Part shown: piece by piece, positions 1-6,574 of the stretch
How positions within the stretch are numbered: the first letter of the stretch is position 1
Layout of the letters: each line of letters starts with the position of its first letter
Assembly: GCA_025937035.1 (NCBI GenBank)
Contig: JAICSG010000169.1
Location: 1-7,748 of the forward strand
Direction of reading: 5' to 3'
DNA length: 7,748 bases
DNA from: Thermoanaerobaculia bacterium
GTDB taxonomy: Bacteria > Acidobacteriota > Thermoanaerobaculia > Multivoradales > UBA5704
The notes under the pieces: generated by a model
The model's input: the letters and a program-made list of their open reading frames with translations, nothing else
Database searches by the model: none
Told to the model about the DNA's origin: nothing
Made by a program: the position numbers and the translations under genes

Positions 1-2
1 AC

Positions 3-761
3 AAGATCGATCCAGGATCGACCCCGGGGTTAAAGGGGAAGCGGAAGGAGGCGGACGAGCGGCTGCTCGAGCTCAACGAGCGGCTGGAGGTCCTCCAGGA
101 GTCGCTCTGGGCCGAGCACCGGCGCAAGGTGCTGATCGTGCTCCAGGGGATGGACACCAGCGGCAAGGACGGCACGATCAGCCACGTCTTCCAGGGGGTC
201 AACCCGCTCGGCGTGCGGGTGGTCGCCTTCAAGGCCCCTTCCCCCGAGGAGCTCGACCACGACTTCCTCTGGCGGGTGCACCCCAAGGTGCCCGGCCGCG
301 GGGAGATGGTGATCTTCAACCGCAGCCACTACGAGGACGTTCTGGTCGCCCGCGTCCAGAAGCTGGTCCCCCCCGAGGTCTGGCGCCAGCGCTACGACCA
401 GATCAACGACTTCGAGCGCCTGCTCAGCGCAACGGATACCGTGATCCTCAAGTTCTTCCTCCACATCAGCAAGGACGAGCAGAGGGAGCGCCTCCAGGCC
501 CGCCTCGACGATCCCCAGAAGCGGTGGAAGTTCCGCAAGGGGGACCTGATCGACCGCGCCCACTGGGACGAGTACATGGAAGCCTACGAGGAGGCCCTCG
601 CTCGCACCAGCCAGAAGCACGCCCCCTGGTACATCGTCCCGGCCGACAAGAAGTGGTACCGCAACCTGGTGGTCGCCGAGGTCCTGGTGAAAGCGCTCGA
701 GGACCTGAAGATCCAGGTCCCCGAGCCGGAGGAGGACCTCAAGGGGGTGGTGGTCGAGTAG
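3..761 (+). CDS. PPK2-family polyphosphate:nucleotide phosphotransferase, 5' end outside window
   Basis: This enzyme transfers phosphate between polyphosphate and a nucleoside mono- or diphosphate in the cytoplasm. The frame is open from the first codon in the window (base 3), so 252 residues are visible and the true start lies upstream; family members run about 260-300 residues, so little is missing. The visible N-terminus (D-P-G-S-T-P-G, then a charged helix) matches the family leader. Counting from the first visible codon, the Walker A loop GMDTSGKDG is at 49-57, the PSPEELDHDFLWR segment at 79-91, the Walker B/lid region FNRSHYEDVLV at 105-115, and the later FFLHIS and APWYIVPADKKWYRN blocks are intact. 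The GTG at base 129 is not the start, because it falls inside the conserved strand before Walker A. Single-domain PPK2 with the FNRSHYEDV form resembles class III-type enzymes, but AMP versus ADP preference cannot be read from sequence. The gene ends in TAG, with a terminator about 70 bases later. Confidence 0.93.
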   Translation, partial: KIDPGSTPGLKGKRKEADERLLELNERLEVLQESLWAEHRRKVLIVLQGMDTSGKDGTISHVFQGVNPLGVRVVAFKAPSPEELDHDFLWRVHPKVPGRGEMVIFNRSHYEDVLVARVQKLVPPEVWRQRYDQINDFERLLSATDTVILKFFLHISKDEQRERLQARLDDPQKRWKFRKGDLIDRAHWDEYMEAYEEALARTSQKHAPWYIVPADKKWYRNLVVAEVLVKALEDLKIQVPEPEEDLKGVVVE

Positions 762-828
762 GCACCCCCCTCCAGCGGGAAAGATTTCCCTCCCAGCCCT
801 CCAGAAACGTAAAAACTTTTCCTCATCC

Positions 829-848
829 CTACCCTCTCGGGTAGTTTT
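829..848 (+). terminator. Weak rho-independent terminator after the PPK2 gene
   Basis: A perfect 6-bp stem CTACCC/GGGTAG with a TCTC loop is followed directly by TTTT. The stem and T tract are both short, so it may be only partly efficient, but it is correctly placed after the PPK2 stop and before the peptidase gene. The bases around it (about 800-885) are clearly AT-richer than the flanking genes, as expected for a terminator plus promoter region. A TATATT at 878-883 could be a -10 box for the peptidase gene, but no convincing -35 box accompanies it. Confidence 0.45.
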
Positions 849-944
849 GCGCTATCCTTCTTTCATAGCGATCGCCCTATATTTCGCCGGACGGGCGGCC
901 TCGGTTCCGGAGGCTGGGATGCCGCGCGTCCAACAAGGAGCGCC

Positions 945-3038
945 ATGAGGCAAGGTCCGTTCACGTCCAGGCTCTGTCTACTCGCACTGTCCGGAATCCT
1001 CCTCCTCCCCTCCCTGGCCGCCGGTTTCGCCCCTCTCGCCGAGGACAACCGGAAGGCGGGGCTCACGGCTCTCGTGGCCGGCGGCTTCGGCTCCGAGGAG
1101 CTCGAGGTCCAGCCGTCGCTGGAGGTCGAGCCGCGCGGCTCCCAGAAAGCCCTGGCCCACCCCGCCCTGCAGCGCTTCTTCGCCTTCCAGTCCGACGCCT
1201 GGGAGGTGCGCTGGGACTCCCGCAGCGATCGCCCGAACCTGATCCAGGGCGCCGGCATCCCCCTGCTGCCCGGCAAGGGGAACAAGCTCGCGGCGGCCGA
1301 TCTCAAGCTGGCTCATGAGGGCGGGCCGGACCTGAAGGACGTCGAGACCCGGGTCCGCGCCTTCCTGGCCGACTTCCCCGAGCTGCTGAACGTGTCGGGC
1401 CTCGACCTGCGGCTCGATCCGGCAAGCACCGTCAACGCCGGCGAGGAGAAGCAGATCTGGCTCGTGGAGCTTCAACAGTTCCATCGCGGCGTTCCCGTGG
1501 AAGGGGCCAAGGTCTTCTTCCGCATCAACAACGGCAACATCGTCCAGCTCGGCACCGAGCGGGTGGCCGAGGTGCGGACCAGCGCCAGCCCCAAGATCGA
1601 CCGCGCCGCGGCCCTGGCCGCCGCCGTCCAGGCTCTCGGCTTCCGGGTGGAGGAGCTCGGCGAGATCGTCGATCCCGGCACCCTGAAATTCGTCCCGGCG
1701 CTGACCGTGGGCGAGCATCCGGCGGAGACGTACCAGGGCGCGCGGGGGCAGGGCTACCGGCACTACCTGGTCTGGGACGTGACCTTCCGTCGCTCCGGCG
1801 ACCCCGCCACCTGGCAGGCCAAGGTGGACGCCCGGACCGGCCGCCTCCTCTCGCTCGTGGACGCCAACGACTACGCCACGGCCCAGGTGACGGGCGGCAT
1901 CTATCCCGTGACCAATTCGGACCCGGAGGTGGTCGAGCCCCTGCCGTTCATCAACGTCGCCAACGGCTCGACCAAGGTGGCCGACCGCAATGGCAACTAC
2001 AGCTACTCGGGCGGGGTTTCGACGGTGAACCTGAGCGGCAAGTACATCAGGATCTCCGATCAGTGCGGTCGGGTCTCCAAGTCGGACCGCGAGCCTGGGG
2101 ACGTCACCCTGGGCACCAGCCGCGGCACCGACTGCGCCACCCCGGGCGTGGGCGGCGCCGGCAACACCCACGCCGCCCGCACGGGCTATTACCACCTGAC
2201 CAGCATCAACCGGAAGGCGGCCACCTACCTGCCCGGGAACGCCTGGATCAACGGCACGCTGACCGCCAACATGAACATCAAGAGCACCTGCAACGCCTTC
2301 TGGAACGGCTCGACGGTGAATTTCTTCCAGTCGGGCGCCGGCTGCTCGAACACCGGCGAGATCGCCGCGGTCTTCCTCCACGAGTGGGGGCACGGCCTGG
2401 ATCAGAACACCGGCGGCGCGGCGCCGGACAAGGGGAGCGGCGAGGCTCTGGGCGACACCTTCGCCTTTCTGGAGACCCGGGACGCCTGCATCGGCCGCAA
2501 CTTCAAGCCCGGCGTCACCTGCCACAACTGCAACGCCGATTGCACGGGCGTGCGCGACCTCTCCTCCTTCGCGGTCGGCGGCAGCCACACCGTGGCCCGG
2601 CCGGGCACGGTGGCCTCCCCCACCGGCCTCGACTGCGCCCGCATCAGTTGCCCCTATACCGTGTTCATCTCCCCCTATCAGGGCCCCATGGGCTACGAGG
2701 GGCACTGCGAGAGCTACATCGCCAGCACCGCCAACTGGGACCTCGCCAAGTACCTCGTCGCCCGCTGGGGCGAGGACGCCGGCTGGGCCAAGATGGAGGC
2801 CCTCTGGTATAAGAGCCTCACCCCCGGCAAGAGCGCCTATCAGGTCGCCTCCGGAGGGAAGTGCAACCCGAAGGCGCAGGTCAACGGCTGCGGCTCCTCC
2901 AACTGGTACACCGTCTTCCTGGCCGTGGACGACGACGACGGCGACCTCTCGAACGGCACCCCGAACGGCTGCCGCATCTGGGACGCCTTCAAGGCCCACG
3001 GCATCGCGTGCGGGGCCCGGCCGGCTTGTACGCAGTAG
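945..3038 (+). CDS. Secreted zinc metallopeptidase (gluzincin, M4/M36-like) with FTP/PepSY propeptide
   Basis: This is an exported protease precursor of 697 residues. The ATG at 945 follows AAGGAG (935-940), and residues 1 to about 26 form a signal peptide with an R-containing start, a Leu-rich core and an SLAAG end. Residues about 115-195 resemble a fungalysin/thermolysin propeptide (GVPVEGAKVFF, NNGNIVQLG). Residues about 205-310 resemble PepSY, ending VDARTGRLLSLVDAND. The catalytic region starts near 400: STCNAFWNGS at about 450, the zinc site HEWGH at 479-483, and GEALGD at 499-504, giving E500 as likely third zinc ligand and D504 as the supporting Asp. The C-terminus has DDDDGDLSNGTPNG and HGIAC. 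About 16 Cys lie in the mature part, an even number that fits disulfide bonding outside the cytoplasm. The 16-residue gap from H483 to E500 is shorter than in thermolysin (19) or fungalysins (about 25), so it looks like a separate, poorly characterised branch. The substrate is unknown. It is monocistronic. Confidence 0.9.
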   Translation: MRQGPFTSRLCLLALSGILLLPSLAAGFAPLAEDNRKAGLTALVAGGFGSEELEVQPSLEVEPRGSQKALAHPALQRFFAFQSDAWEVRWDSRSDRPNLIQGAGIPLLPGKGNKLAAADLKLAHEGGPDLKDVETRVRAFLADFPELLNVSGLDLRLDPASTVNAGEEKQIWLVELQQFHRGVPVEGAKVFFRINNGNIVQLGTERVAEVRTSASPKIDRAAALAAAVQALGFRVEELGEIVDPGTLKFVPALTVGEHPAETYQGARGQGYRHYLVWDVTFRRSGDPATWQAKVDARTGRLLSLVDANDYATAQVTGGIYPVTNSDPEVVEPLPFINVANGSTKVADRNGNYSYSGGVSTVNLSGKYIRISDQCGRVSKSDREPGDVTLGTSRGTDCATPGVGGAGNTHAARTGYYHLTSINRKAATYLPGNAWINGTLTANMNIKSTCNAFWNGSTVNFFQSGAGCSNTGEIAAVFLHEWGHGLDQNTGGAAPDKGSGEALGDTFAFLETRDACIGRNFKPGVTCHNCNADCTGVRDLSSFAVGGSHTVARPGTVASPTGLDCARISCPYTVFISPYQGPMGYEGHCESYIASTANWDLAKYLVARWGEDAGWAKMEALWYKSLTPGKSAYQVASGGKCNPKAQVNGCGSSNWYTVFLAVDDDDGDLSNGTPNGCRIWDAFKAHGIACGARPACTQ

Positions 3039-3063
3039 GGCTGGAAAACGAGATGTCAGCTCC

Positions 3064-3162
3064 CGCGGCCCTTCAGGCCGCGACGATTTGTCGACCTATC
3101 TACCCAGGGCATCGGCCTTCGGCCTCAGCCATGGGCTGGGTTCTCCCGGCCCGTTGGGCCGG
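3064..3162. repeat. Cluster of five short inverted repeats between convergent genes
   Basis: Five near-adjacent stem-loops fill the gap between the convergent peptidase and YciI-like genes. They are CGCGGCC/GGCCGCG (3064-3070 with 3076-3082), CGAC/GTCG (3081-3084 with 3090-3093, overlapping the first), GGCC/GGCC around TTC (3114-3124), a 7-bp CTCAGCC/GGCTGGG with one T-G pair (3124-3140), and CCGGCCC/GGGCCGG around GTT (3146-3162). None is followed by a T tract on either strand, so they are not standard intrinsic terminators. They could form a bidirectional 3' mRNA barrier, a REP/BIME-like element, or a folded RNA. Nothing coding is convincing here. The palindromes are directly visible; the role is unknown. 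Confidence 0.6.
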
Positions 3163-3194
3163 ACGTAGGCAGGGCCGGGATGTTCCGTTCCAGC

Positions 3195-3623
3195 TCACTC
3201 CCCCTTGCGGAGCTTCTCCGCCATCGGAAACGCCAGCGCCCCCTTCTCGGTGAGCCACGTCATCACCACCGGCTCGAGGCGGCCGGCCTTCACCGCGGGG
3301 TCGTCCGCGGCGAGCCGCTTGGCCTCTTCGAGGCTCCCGACGCGGAAGATCTCGATGCCCCGCATCCGCGGGTCCGGCTGGTCGTCCAGGGGGCCGGCGA
3401 CCAGGAGCTTGCCGGCCGTGGCGAGCTCGCGCAGATGGGCCAGGTGGGCCTTCTGGATCTCCTCCAGCTTGTCTTGGGGATACTCGCGCGGGTGCTCCGG
3501 CCGTTGCAGGATGACCAGCTGATAGGCCTCCAGATTGGGAGGCGGGGCGGCCGGCTTCGGCGCGGGAGATGGAGCGTCTTGCGGAGCCAGCAGGGCGGCG
3601 GCTAGAACCAGGGGCAATAGCAT
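3195..3623 (-). CDS. Exported YciI-like (YCII domain) protein
   Basis: This is a 142-residue protein. Residues 1 to about 15 form a short hydrophobic leader (MLLPLVLAAALLA) lacking the usual positive charge, followed by a Pro/Ala-rich linker to about 30. The rest matches the YCII family, a ferredoxin-like alpha/beta fold of about 100 residues: YQLVILQRP at 34-42, EIQKAHLAHL at 55-64, GKLLVAGPLDD at 71-81, RGIEIF at 88-93 and SLEEAKRLAADDPAVKAGRL at 97-116. The conserved His (H60 or H63) and Asp (D107 or D108) of the family are present. YCII proteins are usually cytoplasmic and their reaction is mostly unknown, so an exported form stands out. The ATG at 3623 follows GAGGAGGT (bases 3640-3633), and that site overlaps the stop codon of the deaminase-domain gene just upstream, so the two are probably co-transcribed and translationally linked. 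Export is inferred, and the specific function is unknown. Confidence 0.85.
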   Translation of the reverse strand: MLLPLVLAAALLAPQDAPSPAPKPAAPPPNLEAYQLVILQRPEHPREYPQDKLEEIQKAHLAHLRELATAGKLLVAGPLDDQPDPRMRGIEIFRVGSLEEAKRLAADDPAVKAGRLEPVVMTWLTEKGALAFPMAEKLRKGE

Positions 3624-3638
3624 GACTCAGAGACCTCC

Positions 3639-4613
3639 TCAATCCCACTGCGTGTCGACGCTCGTGGTGATCCGGTGGAGCACCTGCTGGAGCTTGTCGG
3701 AATCCTCCCCGATCGCCATGGTTGCATCGTAGCCCAGGATGGGCCAGAGAAACCGTTTATAGTTGAGAACGAACTGCGGCCATTTCCAGTTTTTGACGCC
3801 CTTGATGTGATAGCCCCGAGTCTTGTCCGCGAGGCCCAGACTGGCCATCACGGCCGCGCACATCATGCAGCAGGGCTGCGAAATACCGATGTACCGGATC
3901 TTGTCGAGATGTCGCACGCCGAGCTGATCGATCTGCTTCATCTCGGCGTGCTCACAGTTGTCCGTCAGCCCGTAGAAGCTATTGGTATTGAAATACTGTG
4001 ACTGGTGAAAATCCTCGAATTCGTTCTTGGTGCCGATTGATTGCATGAAGCTCGTCGTGTGCTTCACTTTGTTCGAGTTGTAGGAGATCCCGATCATGTC
4101 GGAATGCCTCCAGGTGATCACAGAGCCGCAATTGCGGGTCTCCGGAGTCTGGTGAAAATTGAGCTGCTCCGCCAGCGTATCCTCGATCTTAGGGTTGTCG
4201 GAAGCCTCGCCATAGGCCTCCCGCACGAATTTGCGGATGTGCGTCTTGACCTTCGGGATCAGCGTATCCAGATGGTTCTCGCTCATCTTCTGCCGCTGGA
4301 CGACCCGGGCCGTGACCACCGCCGGCGCGGGCAGGATACGGGCCTGCGCGACGGGTGGCGGCACCGGCAGGAAGCGAGGCCGCGCGAGGGGTGGCGGCTG
4401 GACCCGCGATGAGGGAACGGCGAGCCTGGGCTGCACCGCCGTCCGAAAGACAACCGGTGGCGGCGGAACCGGCCTCGGGACCGGACACGGCGGCTGGACC
4501 GGGCGAATCGGGGAGCTCCTCAGCCCCTCCGGCCCTGCTTTCGCCTGCAGGTTGGCTCCCCCGGAGCCCGGCCAGCGCAGAGGCGGCGGGGGAGGATTCT
4601 TCTTCTGGGACAT
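3639..4613 (-). CDS. Proline-rich protein with C-terminal deaminase-fold domain; candidate polymorphic toxin
   Basis: This 324-residue protein has two parts. Residues 1-108 are low-complexity and Pro/Arg/Val-rich, opening with KKNPPPPPLRW and closing with RVVQRQ (103-108). They have no signal peptide or membrane segment. Residues about 112-324 are globular and carry deaminase-fold zinc motifs: CEHAE at 220-224 (H222 zinc ligand, E224 proton shuttle) and SQPCCMMC at 245-252 (C249 and C252 zinc ligands), 27 residues apart, on predicted helix starts. Deaminase domains of this style occur at the C-termini of bacterial polymorphic toxins, where they attack nucleic acids or nucleotides; the IGIS-x-PCC-x-x-C form is closest to my recollection of OTT_1508-like deaminases. 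The start is ATG 4613, since AGGAG (4623-4619) precedes it by 5 bases; an in-frame GTG at 4667 has no such support. The tip is AT-richer than the leader and neighbours, suggesting acquisition. Substrate, target and delivery route are inferred, not shown. A YciI-like gene follows at 15 bases. Confidence 0.82.
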   Translation of the reverse strand: MSQKKNPPPPPLRWPGSGGANLQAKAGPEGLRSSPIRPVQPPCPVPRPVPPPPVVFRTAVQPRLAVPSSRVQPPPLARPRFLPVPPPVAQARILPAPAVVTARVVQRQKMSENHLDTLIPKVKTHIRKFVREAYGEASDNPKIEDTLAEQLNFHQTPETRNCGSVITWRHSDMIGISYNSNKVKHTTSFMQSIGTKNEFEDFHQSQYFNTNSFYGLTDNCEHAEMKQIDQLGVRHLDKIRYIGISQPCCMMCAAVMASLGLADKTRGYHIKGVKNWKWPQFVLNYKRFLWPILGYDATMAIGEDSDKLQQVLHRITTSVDTQWD

Positions 4614-4618
4614 CTCGG

Positions 4619-4623
4619 CTCCT
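4619..4623 (-). promoter_or_regulatory. Ribosome binding site that sets the deaminase-protein start
   Basis: On the minus strand AGGAG lies 5 bases before ATG 4613. It selects this ATG, giving a protein beginning MSQKKNPPPPP, over the in-frame GTG at 4667, which would add 18 residues unrelated in character to the proline-rich leader. Confidence 0.75.
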
Positions 4624-4637
4624 GATCGATCCGGAAG

Positions 4638-4643
4638 AGTATA
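4638..4643 (-). promoter_or_regulatory. Probable -10 box (TATACT) for the deaminase/YciI pair
   Basis: Read on the minus strand, TATACT is one base from the sigma-70 -10 consensus TATAAT and lies 24 bases upstream of ATG 4613. Transcription would begin near 4631 and leave a very short leader holding only the ribosome binding site. No good -35 match is seen 16-18 bases further upstream, so activity may need an activator or a different sigma factor. It also places the GTG at 4667 upstream of the likely transcript start. Confidence 0.4.
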
Positions 4644-4812
4644 GCTGCCGGGAGCCCTTCCGAACACATCGCACCACGACTAAATATCGCGACGCGAGGC
4701 ATCTTCCTTGCACACTCCTCTGTTCAAGACGGTCCGGCAGCGGATCGGAGTCGTTCCCCTCCTTGGACGCCGGGCCTCGCATCCTGCCAGCTATGTAATT
4801 CCTACTTGCAAG

Positions 4813-4819
4813 AAAGGAG
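4813..4819 (+). promoter_or_regulatory. Ribosome binding site that sets the TPP-enzyme start
   Basis: AAAGGAG lies 6 bases before ATG 4826 but only 3 bases before the in-frame GTG at 4823, so the ATG is the better start. The 212-base divergent region to the left (4614-4825) holds no supported gene. TTGGAC at 4763-4768 resembles a -35 box, but the AT-rich TATGTA at 4792-4797 is 23 bases away, too far for a normal pair. Confidence 0.65.
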
Positions 4820-4825
4820 CGCGTG

Positions 4826-6574
4826 ATGGCGAAGACCGGGGGCGATATTTTGGTGGAGAATCTGATCGACTGGGGGGTGGATACGATCTTCGGCATCCCC
4901 GGGGACGGCATCAACGGCATCATCGAGGCGCTGCGCAAGCGCCAGGAGCTGATCCGCTTCATCCAGGTGCGCCATGAGGAGGCCGCCGCCTTCATGGCCT
5001 GCGGCTACGCCAAGTACACGGGCAAGCTGGGCGTCTGCCTCGCCACCTCCGGCCCGGGCGGCATCCACCTGCTCAACGGCCTCTACGACGCCAAGATGGA
5101 CGGCCAGCCGGTGCTCGCGATCACCGGCCACAGCTATCACGACCTGATCGACACCTTCGGGCAGCAGGACCTCGACCTCGACAAGGTCTATCAGGACGTC
5201 GCCGTCTACAACGCGCGGGTGATGGGGCCCATGCACGTCGAGAACGTCACCAACCTCGCCTGCCGGGCGGCGATCAGCTACCGGACGGTCTCCCACATCA
5301 ACTTCCCCACCGACCTCCAGGACCAGGAGGGGGGCGAGCGGTCGCCCCGCAACCGCCCGCACCACGAGTCGAGCGTCTACGCCCGCCGCGCCGCCCTCCC
5401 CTCGATGGACGAGCTCCGCAAGGCGGCCGAGATCCTCAACCAGGGAAAGAAGATCGCCATCCTGGCCGGCCGCGGCGCGCTCCACGCCACCGACGAGCTC
5501 GAGCAGCTCGCGGAGCTGCTGGGCGCGCCGATCATCAAGGCTCTGCTGGGCAAGGCCGCGGTGCCGGACGACAGCCCCTACACCACCGGCGGCATCGGCC
5601 TTCTCGGCACCAAGCCGTCGCAGGAGGCGCTGGAGGATTGCGACACCTTCCTGATCGTGGGCAGCTCCTTCCCCTACATCGAGTTCCTCCCCAAGCCGGG
5701 GCAGGCGCGCGGGGTGCAGATCGATCTCGATCCGCTGCGCATCGGCCTGCGCTATCCGGCCGAGGTGGGTCTGATCGGGGACAGCCGGGCCACCCTGCGC
5801 GAGCTGATCCCCCTGCTCCGCCGCAACGAGAGCCGCGGCTTCCTGGAGAAGGCTCAAGACGCCATGAAGGACTGGTGGAAGCTGATGGAGGAGCGGGCCA
5901 CCCGACAGGACAAGCCGATGAAGCCCCAGGTGGTCGCCTGGGAGCTCGGCAAGCGGCTGCGCTCCGACGCCATCATCTCCTGCGACTCGGGGACCATCGC
6001 CTCCTGGTTCGCCCGCTACATCCCCGCCCGGCGCGGCCAGATGTGCTCGCTCTCGGGCACCCTCGCCACCATGGCCAACGGCCTTCCCTACACCATCGCG
6101 GCCCAGATCGCCCATCCCAAGCGGCAGTGCGTGGGCTTCGTGGGGGACGGCGGCTTCACCATGCTGATGGGCGAGATCGCCACCGCCGTCAAGTACGAGC
6201 TGCCGATCAAGATCGTGATCATCAAGAACAACGCCCTCGGCCAGATCAAGTGGGAGCAGATGGTCTTCCTCGGCAACCCCGAGTACGTCTGCGAGCTGCA
6301 GCCGATCGACTTCGCGGGTTTCGCCCGGGCCTGCGGCGCCGAAGGCTTCACGATCGAGGATCCGGCCGCCTGCGGCGACGCGCTCGACGAGGCTCTCTCC
6401 CGCCCCGGACCGGTGGTGATCGAGGCGGTGGTCGACCCGAACGAGCCGCCGATGCCGCCCAAGGTCACCGCCCGGCAGGCGGCTCATCTCGCCGAGGCGC
6501 TCGCCAAGGGGACGCCCCACGGCGGCAAGATCGCCCTGACCGTCGCCTCCGACAAGGTCAAGGAGATGGTCTGA
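4826..6574 (+). CDS. Thiamine-diphosphate-dependent enzyme, pyruvate oxidase/acetolactate synthase-like
   Basis: This is a 582-residue cytoplasmic enzyme of the POX/ALS/benzoylformate decarboxylase group, which cleave or join C-C bonds next to a 2-oxo acid carbonyl using ThDP and Mg2+. All three domains are present at the usual length. The N-terminal PYR domain has FGIPGDGINGI at 22-32, the catalytic Glu in RHEEAAAF (E51), and LATSGPGG at 72-79. The central domain spans about 190-330 and includes AGRGA, and in POX-type enzymes it can hold FAD. The C-terminal PP domain has the ThDP motif GDGGF at 440-444, with N468-N469 after the usual spacing. It most resembles genes annotated simply as thiamine pyrophosphate-requiring proteins, so pyruvate oxidase versus acetolactate synthase versus another decarboxylase cannot be settled. 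The E. coli PoxB-type membrane-binding tail is not evident. Its stop codon overlaps the start of the enolase-superfamily gene by one base, so its role probably lies in the same catabolic route. Confidence 0.9.
   Translation: MAKTGGDILVENLIDWGVDTIFGIPGDGINGIIEALRKRQELIRFIQVRHEEAAAFMACGYAKYTGKLGVCLATSGPGGIHLLNGLYDAKMDGQPVLAITGHSYHDLIDTFGQQDLDLDKVYQDVAVYNARVMGPMHVENVTNLACRAAISYRTVSHINFPTDLQDQEGGERSPRNRPHHESSVYARRAALPSMDELRKAAEILNQGKKIAILAGRGALHATDELEQLAELLGAPIIKALLGKAAVPDDSPYTTGGIGLLGTKPSQEALEDCDTFLIVGSSFPYIEFLPKPGQARGVQIDLDPLRIGLRYPAEVGLIGDSRATLRELIPLLRRNESRGFLEKAQDAMKDWWKLMEERATRQDKPMKPQVVAWELGKRLRSDAIISCDSGTIASWFARYIPARRGQMCSLSGTLATMANGLPYTIAAQIAHPKRQCVGFVGDGGFTMLMGEIATAVKYELPIKIVIIKNNALGQIKWEQMVFLGNPEYVCELQPIDFAGFARACGAEGFTIEDPAACGDALDEALSRPGPVVIEAVVDPNEPPMPPKVTARQAAHLAEALAKGTPHGGKIALTVASDKVKEMV

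Noticed and set aside
868..875. GCGATCGC palindrome, also at 1225-1232 and 7741-7748, as a HIP1-like repeat
   Set aside because: Three copies are slightly more than expected for this GC content, but two lie in coding sequence and the sample is too small to claim an iterated palindrome.
978..2999. Very long open frame on the minus strand opposite the peptidase gene
   Set aside because: It is a GC-rich shadow. The translation is Gly/Ala/Val/Asp-rich with no recognisable motif, while the plus strand has a signal peptide, a zinc site and a ribosome binding site.
3064..3162. Hairpin cluster as a CRISPR array or intrinsic terminator
   Set aside because: The stems differ in sequence and spacing, so there is no direct repeat, and none is followed by a T tract.
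4614..4667. Longer deaminase-protein start at GTG 4667
   Set aside because: It would cross the TATACT box and the AGGAG site that serve ATG 4613, and no ribosome binding site supports it.
4614..4825. Possible small gene or riboswitch in the divergent region
   Set aside because: Short frames here have no ribosome binding site or recognisable product, and no known riboswitch core is visible.
4802..6520. Long open frame on the minus strand opposite the TPP enzyme
   Set aside because: Low-complexity Asp/His/Leu/Gly-rich translation typical of antisense to high-GC genes; the plus strand has intact ThDP motifs.
5638..6573. Upstream in-frame extension of the enolase-superfamily gene
   Set aside because: The extension overlaps the TPP gene and reads as Arg/Gly/Pro-rich noise. 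ATG 6574 with AAGGAG upstream matches the family N-terminus.
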